From: Massilia norwichensis
Lineage (GTDB): Bacteria > Pseudomonadota > Gammaproteobacteria > Burkholderiales > Burkholderiaceae_D
Length of the DNA: 64,000 nt
Direction: 5' to 3'
Assembly (NCBI RefSeq): GCF_024753245.1
Contig: NZ_JANUGX010000026.1
Span: 1 to 64,000, forward strand
Under the pieces are notes generated by a model, which saw nothing but the letters and a program-made list of their open reading frames with translations, was not told where the DNA came from and did not search any database. Positions 39,282 to 48,715 of this stretch are shown piece after piece. Position 1 is the stretch's first letter; every line of letters starts with the position of its first letter. Made by a program: the position numbers and the translations under genes.

Positions 39282-39705
39282 GCCCGAACGTTCAAGCATC
39301 CACGCCAGCGTCGTCCACAAGGCGCTGGCACTTCCAGTCACCTGCAGTACCTGCTGAACCCAGTCGTTCAGTATCTTATTCCTCACACATTCTCACGCTG
39401 CCGGCACCTCGCCGGCACGCCGGGCGTGTCCGCGCCCAGCGTTTTATCGCCCTTTACAGATGAGCTGCCGGTCGGGTTCATCCATGCTTTCTCCCTCTGT
39501 GCACGTGGGATCGTATCGTCCGACACGGTTCAGGATCGCGCGGCATAATATTGCATAAACGCCAATTGACGAATGTTTATTTCCTATCGGCTATTGAGCT
39601 ACTGGCATTTTTACAGTTAGTTACAATCCGCGAGAAAGCTTTGCCGGTCTTCATGCATGTCAGCCGCGGCGAGAGGACCGGCCGACCGTTTTACATGGAG
39701 GATGG
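39282..39705. other. Intergenic region upstream of the sigma-54 activator
   Basis: About 420 bp, AT-richer from 39540 onward, with no gene seen. It must hold the activator's promoter, but I cannot choose a convincing -35/-10 pair. Confidence 0.45.
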
Positions 39706-41037
<1,332 letters not shown>

Positions 41038-41067
41038 CGCTTTAACAGCTGTAACAAGGTGTGACAC

Positions 41068-41111
41068 TGTGTCCACCCGCCACGGTGCGTTGCCCGACAC
41101 AAGTGGACACA
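41068..41111. promoter_or_regulatory. Candidate enhancer (activator-binding inverted repeat) for the amyloid-like operon
   Basis: TGTGTCCAC (41068-41076) and GTGGACACA (41103-41111) are perfect 9-bp inverted repeats separated by 26 nt. They lie about 130 bp upstream of the sigma-54 promoter, the usual place for enhancer-binding proteins. Confidence 0.55.
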
Positions 41112-41239
41112 ACTGTACCGGAGTTGAAACACTTTATTAATAAATTCGGCAAATCATGCCGGATAAACTCTGACGGCGCCGTAGGACCAGACGGACAAAG
41201 TCAACAAAAACAAGTACTTAGCGGACTCATCTATGAAGC

Positions 41240-41255
41240 TGGCATTGGTTGTGCA
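41240..41255 (+). promoter_or_regulatory. Sigma-54 (-24/-12) promoter of the amyloid-like operon
   Basis: TGGCAT, five bases, then GTGCA gives GG at -24 (41241-41242) and GC at -12 (41253-41254) with exact spacing. The consensus is TGGCAC-N5-TTGCA. It lies 67 bp before the start codon of the repeat protein and just after the gene of a sigma-54 activator. Confidence 0.7.
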
Positions 41256-41321
41256 ATAGACAAAAGTGTCGGCGCTACAGCCGACCTATCACCAACCAAT
41301 CAGACCCAGAGGGGAAATCGA

Positions 41322-43730
41322 ATGAACAAGACTTTGCTCGTAACCGCCATCTCGCTCGCTTTCTCGCTGAGCGCACAGGCCGCCGATGACATCACGGCAC
41401 GTGGCGGCAGCACCGTGACGTCGAACCGCAACATGACGACCACGAACACCGACAGTAGCGACCGCAGCAACAGCAGCATGAACTCGTCGAACAACGACAA
41501 CAGCAGCCGCAACACGACTACGAGCACGTCGACCAACACCGACAGCAGCGACCGCAGCAACAACAGCATGAACTCGTCGAACAACGACAACAGCAGCCGT
41601 AACACGTCGACGAACACCTCGACCAACACGTCGACCAACACCGACAGCAGCGATCGCAGCAACAGCAGCACCAACTCGTCGAACAACGACAACAGCACCA
41701 CCCGTACCAACACGAACACGAACACCAACACCAGCACGAACACCAACACGAACACCGACAGCAGCAACCGCAGCACCAACAACAGCGGCAACACTGCAAC
41801 CACCAACACGTCGACCAACACCGACAGCAGCGACCGCAGCAACAACAGCACCAACTCGTCGAACAACGACAACAGCACCACCCGTAACACCACCCGCACC
41901 AACACCACCAACAACACCACCAACCGCGACTCCGGCAACGACAACAGCCAGCGCACCACCAGCACCACCAACACCACCCGCGACTCGAACAACACCGACA
42001 GCTCGGATCGTTCGAACAACTCGGACAACAGCGACAACAGCATCGGCAAGAACGGCACTTCGCGTTCCGCCGGCGTGGGTTCGGCAGCCTCCAACACCGG
42101 CAACGCCACCTCGAACATGTCGAATGCCTATAACACCTCGACCGCCAATGCCACCTCGAACCTGAGCGGCACCGTGTCGGGCAACACCGTCTCGGGCATC
42201 GGCAACGTCGCCTCCAACACCGGCAACGCCAACGGCGCCGGCGGTAACGGTGGCGCCGGCGCACAAGGCACCTCGGGCGGCGTCGCTGCCACCGGCGGCG
42301 CAGGCGCAGCGGCAGGCGCCGCCAACGGCGCACGCGGTGCGGCCGGCGGCATGGCCTCCAACGGTTCGGCCACCGCAGGCGGCGCTTCGTCGGGTTCCTC
42401 GACCAGCGGTGCCGGCGGCATGGGCGGCAGCAGCGCTGCTTCGACCACCGGCGCTGGCGGCTCGGGCGGCACCGGCGGCTTCGGCGGCGCTGGCGGTTCG
42501 GGTGCGAACGGCGGCGGCTCGTCGGCGACCGGCGGCTTCGGCGGCGCCAGCGGTGCCGGCGGCTCGGCTTCGGGCGGCAACGGCGGCTATGCCGGCGGCA
42601 ACATGGGCGGTAACGGCGGCTACGCCGGCGGCGCCACCGCAGGTGCAGGCGGCGACGGCGGCCGTACCGGCATGGCAACCGGCGGTGCAGGCGGTGCAGG
42701 CGGCCGCGGCGCGGCAGGTGGCGCCGGTGCGGCAGGCGGCATGGGCGGCAACGGCGGCCTGGCTGGCGCCGGCGGCTCGGCTGGCAACGCAGGTGCCTCG
42801 ACCGGCGACAACGGCGCTTCCAACGGTGCCGTGCGCGCCGGCGGCGGCTACGCTTCGAGCGGTGCAGGCGGCACCCCGGCCAGCGGCTCGGGCTCGGGCG
42901 CAGGCACTGACGGCACCATGGGTGCAGGCGGCGCCAGCGGCACCGCAACCGGCGGCTCGCACTCGGCAACTGGCGGCACCGTGACTTCGGGCGCCAACAG
43001 CTCGACCGCAGGCACCACCACCGGTGGCGCAGCAGGCACCGGCGGAGCAGGCGCAGCGGGCGGCGCAGGCGGCTCGGGTGCTGCAGGCGGTGCAGGTGCG
43101 GCAGGCGGCGCAGGCTCGTCGGCCACCAACACCGCAGGCGCTGGCGCAGCCGGCGGCGAAGCGACCGCAGGCACCGGCGGCGCCGGTTCGGGCCACGCCA
43201 GCACCGGCGGTGCCGGCGCGGGCAACACTGCCGGCGCCTCGGGTGCCGCAGGTGCGGGCGCATCGGGCACCTCGACTGCCGGCAACGGCGGCGCAGGCGC
43301 GGCTGGCGGCTCGGGTGCAGCCGGCGGCAACGGCGCAGCCAGCGGCTCGGCTTCGAACACTGCAGGCCTGGGCGGCGCAAGCGGCTCGGCAGGCTCGGGT
43401 GAAGCGACCGGCGGTGCAGCCACCAATGGCGGCTCGACCGGCGGCGCAGGCGGTGCAGGCGGTGCGGGTGGCTCGACCACCGGCGGCCGTGGCGGCGACC
43501 TGGCTGCGATCACCACCGGCTACGGCGCCAACGGTGCCGGCGGTGCGGGTGCAGGCGGCAACGGCGGCTCGAACAGCGTCAACGCAGGCACCTTCAACAT
43601 GTCGAACAACATGAGCGGCGCCGGCCAGAACGCGGCAGGCATCATGGTGATCAGCCAGAACACCGGCATCTCTTCCCTGGTCCAGCAAAGCGTCAACGTC
43701 CAGAGCAACATGAACGTCGGCGGCCAGTAA
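41322..43730 (+). CDS. Large secreted low-complexity repeat protein (putative functional-amyloid or matrix fibre)
   Basis: 802 residues from ATG 41322 (AGAGGGGA ribosome site). Signal peptide 1-21 (MNKTLLVTAISLAFSLSAQA). Residues about 40-235 hold at least six copies of NTDSS(D/N)RS, most followed by NSSNNDNS, a repeat of Asn, Ser, Thr and Asp. Residues about 300-755 are Gly/Ala-rich (GGAGGAG runs). The last 45 residues return to an ordered Asn/Gln-rich tail with NMSGAGQNAAGIMVISQNTG and VQQSVNVQSNMNVG. Such sequences resemble fibre-forming or matrix proteins. It is the first gene after the sigma-54 promoter. Amyloid formation is inference. Confidence 0.7.
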   Translation: MNKTLLVTAISLAFSLSAQAADDITARGGSTVTSNRNMTTTNTDSSDRSNSSMNSSNNDNSSRNTTTSTSTNTDSSDRSNNSMNSSNNDNSSRNTSTNTSTNTSTNTDSSDRSNSSTNSSNNDNSTTRTNTNTNTNTSTNTNTNTDSSNRSTNNSGNTATTNTSTNTDSSDRSNNSTNSSNNDNSTTRNTTRTNTTNNTTNRDSGNDNSQRTTSTTNTTRDSNNTDSSDRSNNSDNSDNSIGKNGTSRSAGVGSAASNTGNATSNMSNAYNTSTANATSNLSGTVSGNTVSGIGNVASNTGNANGAGGNGGAGAQGTSGGVAATGGAGAAAGAANGARGAAGGMASNGSATAGGASSGSSTSGAGGMGGSSAASTTGAGGSGGTGGFGGAGGSGANGGGSSATGGFGGASGAGGSASGGNGGYAGGNMGGNGGYAGGATAGAGGDGGRTGMATGGAGGAGGRGAAGGAGAAGGMGGNGGLAGAGGSAGNAGASTGDNGASNGAVRAGGGYASSGAGGTPASGSGSGAGTDGTMGAGGASGTATGGSHSATGGTVTSGANSSTAGTTTGGAAGTGGAGAAGGAGGSGAAGGAGAAGGAGSSATNTAGAGAAGGEATAGTGGAGSGHASTGGAGAGNTAGASGAAGAGASGTSTAGNGGAGAAGGSGAAGGNGAASGSASNTAGLGGASGSAGSGEATGGAATNGGSTGGAGGAGGAGGSTTGGRGGDLAAITTGYGANGAGGAGAGGNGGSNSVNAGTFNMSNNMSGAGQNAAGIMVISQNTGISSLVQQSVNVQSNMNVGGQ

Positions 43731-43752
43731 TCCTGGCATAAGTGAAACGGAA

Positions 43753-43775
43753 GCCGCGCCTTCGGGCGCGGTTTT
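43753..43775 (+). terminator. Strong hairpin after the repeat-protein gene (partial terminator)
   Basis: CCGCGCC (43754-43760), loop TTCG, GGCGCGG (43765-43771) then TTTT. It lies 23 nt after the repeat-protein stop and 37 nt before the next gene. It may lower transcription of the export genes relative to the fibre gene. Confidence 0.75.
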
Positions 43776-43812
43776 CGCGGACCTGAAGTAGAAGAGCAAA
43801 CGGGGGTAAAGA

Positions 43813-44244
43813 ATGCAGCAATCATTCAACCAGGGAGTCGCCAGGCGCTTGTGCAGCATCGCTGTGCTCGCGCTGCTGTCGGCGCCGGCCTTTGCCGGAC
43901 CGGCCGAAGTTCAGGCCGGCCAGGAAGGGGCAGCCCAGGCACCAGCCAGGCAGGATGCGAAGCTGGACGCCGCGGCACCCGCCAATGCCGGCCTCAGCCT
44001 CGATTTCGGCCCGGCGGCCGACCTCGACAAGCTCGAGCAGTCGCGCGGCGGCGCCGAGACCAAGAACGACATGAAGCTGGACGGTGTCGTGACCGGTAAC
44101 AGCGCCACCAACGTCAGTACCGGTGCCAACATGATCGACAACGGTGCTTTCTCGAACATGTCCGGGATCCCGGTGGTCATCCAGAACAGCGGAGCGAACG
44201 TGCTGATCCAGAGTGCCACCATCATCAACGTGCAATTCAAATGA
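43813..44244 (+). CDS. Small secreted protein, putative minor fibre subunit or nucleator
   Basis: 143 residues with a signal peptide (RLCSIAVLALLSAPAFA, cleaved near residue 29). An Ala/Gln-rich linker follows, and the C-terminal part contains MIDNGAFSNMSGIPVVIQNS and GANVLIQSATIINVQF. This beta-rich, Asn/Gln-containing tail resembles the end of the large repeat protein (NMSGAGQNAAGIMVISQNTG), so the two may share an assembly signal. It overlaps the C39 fragment by 4 nt. The comparison with minor Fap subunits is by position and composition, not by proven homology. Confidence 0.65.
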   Translation: MQQSFNQGVARRLCSIAVLALLSAPAFAGPAEVQAGQEGAAQAPARQDAKLDAAAPANAGLSLDFGPAADLDKLEQSRGGAETKNDMKLDGVVTGNSATNVSTGANMIDNGAFSNMSGIPVVIQNSGANVLIQSATIINVQFK

Positions 44245-44456
44245 AGCTTAGCGCCCCGCTGATGCTGAATGCGCTGCTGTGCGCATCGATGGGCGCCACC
44301 TGCGCGAAGGCAGCCGACCTGCCGATCGTGGGTGGCGCCCGTTTTAACGTTCCCGTCCACAGCCTCAAGGAACTGAAATTCGTTTCCACGACCCGTCAGC
44401 AGTATGACTTCAGCTGCGGCTCGGCCGCGCTGGCCACCCTGCTGACTCACCACTAG
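44241..44456 (+). pseudogene. Truncated C39-family cysteine peptidase (FapD-like), 3' part deleted
   Basis: The remaining 71 residues include a signal peptide (LNALLCASMGATCAKAA) and the active-site region TRQQYDFSCGSAALATLLTH, with oxyanion Gln53/54 and catalytic Cys59. The gene then stops at TAG 44454. Known C39 domains need about 100 more residues, including the catalytic His and Asp. After the TAG the DNA directly enters the signal-peptide coding part of the next gene in another frame. This is best read as a deletion joining codon 71 of this gene to the early codons of the barrel gene. In Fap systems the C39 protease FapD processes or aids export of the amyloid. Confidence 0.7.
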
Positions 44457-44464
44457 CGATTGGC

Positions 44465-45850
44465 GTGAGCCTTGTCCTGGCGGCCTTTCCCGCCGGCGCG
44501 CAGTCGCCCGATCTAATGGAACAGCTGAAGATCATGCGACAACAGCTGGAAGAACAACGCGCACGTGTCGACGCCCTCGAGCGTCAGCTGCGCGCCAACG
44601 GGGTCGCTGGCCCCTCGCAACTCGACAACATGCGCGGCACCGGCAACCCGCAGCAACCCGCCACGGCGACCGTACCGCTGGCCTCGCCGATCGCCGTGCC
44701 GGTGAGCGGCCAGGCCTCGGCAAGCGCGCCGGCGCCCGCCTCCGGCGCGTCGCTGGATCTGATGCGCGGCCTCGGCGGTGCCCCGATCGCCGATGCCGGT
44801 CAGCAGATGAACAATGGCAGCGCCCCGCCGCCGTCGCCGCAACCGATCAATAGCGGCAACACGGTCGGCCGTCCGCCCAGCGCGGAGAGCCGCGCGCCGC
44901 AGGTGGCGCCGATCTTCGAAAGCCCGGGCGTGCTGACGCCGCGCGGCAAACTGGTGTTCGAGCCCTCGCTGCAGTACGGCTATTCGTCGAGCAACCGCGT
45001 CGCCCTGATCGGCTACACGGTGATTCCAGCCCTGCTGATCGGCCTGCTGGACGTGCGCGAAGTCAAGCGCAACACCACCACCGGTGCCGCCACCTTCCGC
45101 TACGGCTTCGACAACCGCCTGGAACTGGAAGCCAAGATCCCCTATGTCTACCGCAGCGACGCCACTGTCAGCCGCGAGCTGTTCACCGGCACCGCCACCG
45201 AACGCGCCTTCAACACCAGCGGCAGCGGCGTCGGCGACGTCGAACTCGGCTGGCGCTACCAGCTGAACGACGGCGGCATCGACAAGCCCTATTACATTGC
45301 CGGCCTGCGCTTCAAGTCTCGCACCGGCCGCGACCCGTTCCAGGTCGTGACCGACTGCCAGACCCGCTGCGTGGGCGAGAACGTCACCGGCACCGGCCTG
45401 CCGCTGGACCTGCCGACCGGCTCCGGCTTCTACTCGATGCAGCCGAGCGTGACCTGGCTGTTGCCGTCCGACCCGGCGATCTTCTTCGGCAGCTTCAGCT
45501 ACACCCACAACTTCAAGCGCGGCAATATCTACCGCACGGTGCTGAACGGCGAGAAGGAATACCTGGGCGAAGTGAAGCCGGGCGACGTGTTCGGCTTTAA
45601 CTTCGGTATGGGCCTGGCGCTGAACGAGAAGGCCTCGTTCAGCATCGGCTACGACCACAACTCGGTGGGCCGCACCAAGCAAGGCGGCCAGGTGGTGCCG
45701 GGTTCGGTGCGCATGCAGCTGGGCACCCTGCTGCTGGGCTACTCCTACCGCCTGAGCGACAAGCGCACGCTGAACGTGTCCGTCGGCGCCGGCCTGACCC
45801 GCGATACGCCGGACGTCACGCTGATGGTCCGGATGCCGTTCTCGTTCTGA
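44465..45850 (+). CDS. Outer-membrane beta-barrel with N-terminal coiled coil (FapF-like transporter), 5' end damaged
   Basis: 461 residues from GTG 44465, the only usual start in frame and without a ribosome site. Residues 1-13 (MSLVLAAFPAGAQ) are the back half of a signal peptide. The frame upstream reads LAIGVSLVLAAFPAGAQS, showing that the true N-terminus has been lost. Residues 18-45 form a coiled coil (KIMRQQLEEQRARVDALERQ), then a Pro/Ala/Ser linker to about 150. A barrel of alternating strands follows to the final Phe (VTLMVRMPFSF). This layout is that of FapF, the pore that exports Fap amyloid. Such proteins are sometimes misnamed acetate kinase. A terminator follows at 45865. Expression of a membrane-targeted product is doubtful. 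Confidence 0.7.
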   Translation: MSLVLAAFPAGAQSPDLMEQLKIMRQQLEEQRARVDALERQLRANGVAGPSQLDNMRGTGNPQQPATATVPLASPIAVPVSGQASASAPAPASGASLDLMRGLGGAPIADAGQQMNNGSAPPPSPQPINSGNTVGRPPSAESRAPQVAPIFESPGVLTPRGKLVFEPSLQYGYSSSNRVALIGYTVIPALLIGLLDVREVKRNTTTGAATFRYGFDNRLELEAKIPYVYRSDATVSRELFTGTATERAFNTSGSGVGDVELGWRYQLNDGGIDKPYYIAGLRFKSRTGRDPFQVVTDCQTRCVGENVTGTGLPLDLPTGSGFYSMQPSVTWLLPSDPAIFFGSFSYTHNFKRGNIYRTVLNGEKEYLGEVKPGDVFGFNFGMGLALNEKASFSIGYDHNSVGRTKQGGQVVPGSVRMQLGTLLLGYSYRLSDKRTLNVSVGAGLTRDTPDVTLMVRMPFSF

Positions 45851-45864
45851 CGCAAGCGCCAATG

Positions 45865-45905
45865 AAAACGGCGCGCCGCCCTCGCGGGCTGGCGCGCCGT
45901 TTTTA
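45865..45905. terminator. Bidirectional terminator between the barrel gene and lpxO
   Basis: AAAACGGCGCGCC (45865-45877) pairs with GGCGCGCCGTTTT (45891-45903). The A-run and T-run flanks let it serve both convergent genes. Confidence 0.85.
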
Positions 45906-45919
45906 TGTGACGCGTTCTT

Positions 45920-46816
45920 TTAAATGTAGTAGACCAGCGCAGCCAGGGCGATCACCAGACCGACCTTGGTGGCCTTGTAGGCGGTCTTGTTCCAGGCTTT
46001 ATAGCGGCGGCGGTACTGGCCCATCACGAAAGAGATGCGGAACAGCTTGCTCACCAGGCCGGTCTGGTCGCCGCTTTCGTTCGGCGAAGCGGCGGCCGTC
46101 ATCATGGTGCGGCCCAGCCAGCGGTTGATGCCGCCCATGCCGAAGCGCAGCGGACGCTCGACGTCGCAGAACAGGATCACGCGATCCCGGCCGCTGGTGT
46201 TCTCGGCCCAGTGGATGAAGGTCTCGTCGAAGATCACACCCTGCCCGTCGCGCCAGCTGTAGCGCTGGCCGTCGACTTCGATGAAGCAGCGGTCGTCGTT
46301 CGGCGTGGCCAGGCCCAGGTGGTAGCGCATCGAGCCGGCGAAGGGGTCGCGGTGCGGGTTCAGCCTGGCGCCATGCGGCAGCTCGGCGAACATCGCCGCC
46401 TTGACCGAGGGGATGCCCTGCAGCAGCGCATAGGTCTTCGGGCACAGGCGCTCGGCCGACGGGTGGCTGGCATCGTACCACTTCAGGTAGAAGCGCTTCC
46501 AGCCGGTCTTGAAGAAGGAGTTGAAGCCGGCGTCGTTGTTCTGCTCGGAGGCCTTGATTTTCTGCAGCGCGACCAGGTTCAGCGCTTCCTCGCGGATCAC
46601 CTCCCAGTTCTCTTCCAGGACCTTGAGTTCGGGGAACTCGCGGACCGGGATGTAAGGCGTACTCGGCACCCGGGAGAACAGATGCATGAAGATATTGATC
46701 GGCGCCATGAACGACGAGTGGTCGAACAGCTGGCGGCCGAACGGGAGACGGACCTTACCGCGGAAATGGATATGCAGGACCGAAAGGATGAGAAAACCTA
46801 CGACTGCCCACTTCAT
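45920..46816 (-). CDS. lpxO: Aspartyl/asparaginyl beta-hydroxylase family enzyme, LpxO-like lipid A hydroxylase
   Basis: 298 residues, the length of LpxO. An N-terminal hydrophobic segment (AVVGFLILSVLHIHF) and a C-terminal one (ATKVGLVIALAALVYYI) anchor it to the inner membrane. The Fe(II)/2-oxoglutarate site is seen in LPHGARLNPHRDPFAGSMRY (H-x-D) and FIHWAENTSGRDRVILFCDV (second His and Arg). LpxO-type enzymes add a 2-hydroxyl to an acyl chain of lipid A. A peptide-hydroxylase role is possible but less likely given the membrane anchors. Confidence 0.75.
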   Translation of the reverse strand: MKWAVVGFLILSVLHIHFRGKVRLPFGRQLFDHSSFMAPINIFMHLFSRVPSTPYIPVREFPELKVLEENWEVIREEALNLVALQKIKASEQNNDAGFNSFFKTGWKRFYLKWYDASHPSAERLCPKTYALLQGIPSVKAAMFAELPHGARLNPHRDPFAGSMRYHLGLATPNDDRCFIEVDGQRYSWRDGQGVIFDETFIHWAENTSGRDRVILFCDVERPLRFGMGGINRWLGRTMMTAAASPNESGDQTGLVSKLFRISFVMGQYRRRYKAWNKTAYKATKVGLVIALAALVYYI

Positions 46817-46941
46817 TACGCCTCCACATGCACCTGACTAAACGGAGCGCAAGGATACCATAGGCGAGGCACGGGCGTTCGCCGACCCTCCACCTATTCG
46901 GCGGAGCAGCCGGCGTCGAGCTGCGAATTGTCGCTATTATG

Positions 46942-47169
46942 TCAGTGCATCGTCGACGTGACGGCATAACCCTTCTCGGCCAGCTGGCCGCTCAGGTTCT
47001 GGATGTCGTAATCGTCGATCTGCTGGGCGTCGTCGTCCACCTCGACAGCGCGGGCTTCGACTTCCCAGTCGGTATTCGTGGCTTCCTCGGGAATGTTCTT
47101 GGTTTCGGGCACCGCCAGGTACGAGAACTTTCCGTCCTGTTCGGCTCTGCGGTAAATATCCAGACGCAT
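46942..47169 (-). CDS. Small DUF6139-like acidic protein
   Basis: 75 residues from ATG 47169 with a good AGAAAGGA ribosome site. It reads MRLDIYRRAEQDGKFSYLA, then a highly acidic middle (VEVDDDAQQIDDYD) and ends KGYAVTSTMH. Similar short proteins occur in Oxalobacteraceae; the DUF name is from memory. Function unknown. Confidence 0.65.
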   Translation of the reverse strand: MRLDIYRRAEQDGKFSYLAVPETKNIPEEATNTDWEVEARAVEVDDDAQQIDDYDIQNLSGQLAEKGYAVTSTMH

Positions 47170-47283
47170 AGTCGTATCCTTTCTAAGCATGGCTGAGGGA
47201 TTCAAGCCATCAGTATGCCCACGATAGGCGAAGGACGGAGCACAGTCTGTTAACCGACGCACACTGGCTTAAGGACAGGAAAC

Positions 47284-47487
47284 TCAACGTCCCGGCGAGG
47301 CGCCCAGCACCCGCGCCGGCAGCATGACGATGGCGCGCAGCAGCGCAAACACGGCCTCCACGCCAATGCCGAGCAGCCGGAACGGCAGCAGGATCAGCCA
47401 GACCACCGGATACAGGATCAGCGCCAGCAGGGCCAGCGGCCAGCACAGGAACAGCAAGACCAACCAGGCGAGGAATCCGAGCATCAT
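47284..47487 (-). CDS. 67-residue hydrophobic membrane protein
   Basis: Begins at ATG 47487 (MMLGFLAWLVLLFLCW) with AAGGAG at a good distance. Two hydrophobic stretches (residues 4-34 and 37-58) are separated by PFR, and the tail is basic. It ends 114 bp before the DUF6139-like gene start. Function unknown, perhaps a membrane stress peptide. Confidence 0.6.
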   Translation of the reverse strand: MMLGFLAWLVLLFLCWPLALLALILYPVVWLILLPFRLLGIGVEAVFALLRAIVMLPARVLGASPGR

Positions 47488-47627
47488 GCGCTCCTTCAGG
47501 TAAGAGGATCTTCGATGCCGTGACTGTAATGACAAGCGTCCGGCCAGGCAAGCGGGATGCGATGGAATGCCGCCGGTGCGGATAAACGGAGAAAATCCGA
47601 TGGTGAATGGCACGGACTGTGCCGGCT

Positions 47628-48554
47628 TCAAGCGTCTGCCAACACCTGCGCCAGTTCCGTCTTGTTGCGCAGTCCGAGCTTCACATACACCGCATGCAGT
47701 TGATTGCGCACCGTCGAGGGCGACACACTGAATTCGATGGCAATTTCCTTGTACGTCGCACCCGCGACGGCCATGGTGGCGACCCGCCATTCGGCTGCGC
47801 TAAGGGTGGGTGCAGCACGTCTTTGCAGGCGCACGAACATGAAATTGCCTGACAACGTCGCTGTCGCGCTCAGGCTGCCGGCACTGAAGCGACCGCGTGC
47901 CTTCAAGGCATCCATCAGTGCTTCCGGCACATGCGGCGGGCGCCAGTTCGGCCAGGCGGCGTCCAGTAGCTGATAGGCGGCGGGACTGGCGCTGAGCAGG
48001 ACGCCATCGGTCGCCGCAACCGCGCAGGCCGGACCGGGGTCGCCCGTGTGCAGTCGGCGATTGATGCTGTTCGCGAGCAGCAGATGCGGCAAGACTTCAT
48101 CGCCGCGCCGCGCCAGCCTGGCCGGATCGACGCTGCGCTTCAGCGCCCCCGCCCACAGCGTGACGGCATCCGTCAGCGTCCCGAACGGCACGCCCGGCGT
48201 CAGCGTGAAAACGTTCCACGAATCGTAGCGCCGGATATACCGCTCGAAGGATGGATCATGCGCATAGTCCCGCGAGCAGGTGTGGACGGTTCGACCACCG
48301 TTCGACAGGCTGTTGAGAATGGCCGGATCGCCGTCGGGCAGGTTTTCGCGGTCCCGCACGCGCTCCAGCGGGACGTCGTGACGGTGCAGGCTCAGGATGC
48401 GTGCCCGGCCTGCGGCCTCGAACGTGCCGTGGCCGAACATCCCGGAATGGACCGGCAGTACTTTGCGGACGACGCCAAACGCGACTTCGGCAAATTCGAC
48501 CGGCGCCAGGTCCTGCGCGGCGGTATACAGCGCGAATAACGAGCGCTCGCTCAT
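47628..48554 (-). CDS. LuxR-type transcriptional regulator
   Basis: 308 residues. The C-terminal LuxR helix-turn-helix is clear: LSAAEWRVATMAVAGATYKE, then IAIEFSVSPSTVRNQLHAVY and KLGLRNKTELAQ, about residues 240-304. The N-terminal 220 residues have no named sensor domain but look GAF/PAS-like. Nearby targets cannot be told. A nested inverted repeat at 48619-48694 lies upstream, about 65-140 bp before the start codon, and may be its control region. Confidence 0.8.
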   Translation of the reverse strand: MSERSLFALYTAAQDLAPVEFAEVAFGVVRKVLPVHSGMFGHGTFEAAGRARILSLHRHDVPLERVRDRENLPDGDPAILNSLSNGGRTVHTCSRDYAHDPSFERYIRRYDSWNVFTLTPGVPFGTLTDAVTLWAGALKRSVDPARLARRGDEVLPHLLLANSINRRLHTGDPGPACAVAATDGVLLSASPAAYQLLDAAWPNWRPPHVPEALMDALKARGRFSAGSLSATATLSGNFMFVRLQRRAAPTLSAAEWRVATMAVAGATYKEIAIEFSVSPSTVRNQLHAVYVKLGLRNKTELAQVLADA

Positions 48555-48618
48555 GCCGGCCGGCCTCGCCGCAAGGCGCTTTTCTGCATTGGGCCGTGAG
48601 TATCAATGCAATATGGAT

Positions 48619-48694
48619 CAGGAAGCATCGCTGTCGAAAAGTTGTAATTAAACAATTATAACTCCACGTTCATGTTCTATTGACATGCTTCCTG
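48619..48694. repeat. Nested inverted repeats upstream of the LuxR-type gene
   Basis: Outer arms CAGGAAGCAT (48619-48628) and ATGCTTCCTG (48685-48694) are perfect 10-bp complements. They enclose an inner repeat, GTTGTAATT (48641-48649) with AATTATAAC (48654-48662), matching at 8 of 9 bases. It sits between the lipoprotein gene's end and the regulator's start, so it may be a terminator-like hairpin, an operator, or both. Confidence 0.5.
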
Positions 48695-48715
48695 CATCTT
48701 TCGATTAACGGGCTA

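Noticed and set aside
41440..42030. Repeated DNA that could look like a CRISPR array
   Set aside because: Repeats are degenerate, keep the reading frame and encode NTDSSDRS units. There are no unique spacers and no cas genes.
41289..43859. An 856-codon minus-strand frame over the repeat protein
   Set aside because: It is a mirror of the repetitive coding sequence, rich in Ala/Val/Gly/Arg without any domain, while the plus strand has a signal peptide, ribosome site and promoter.
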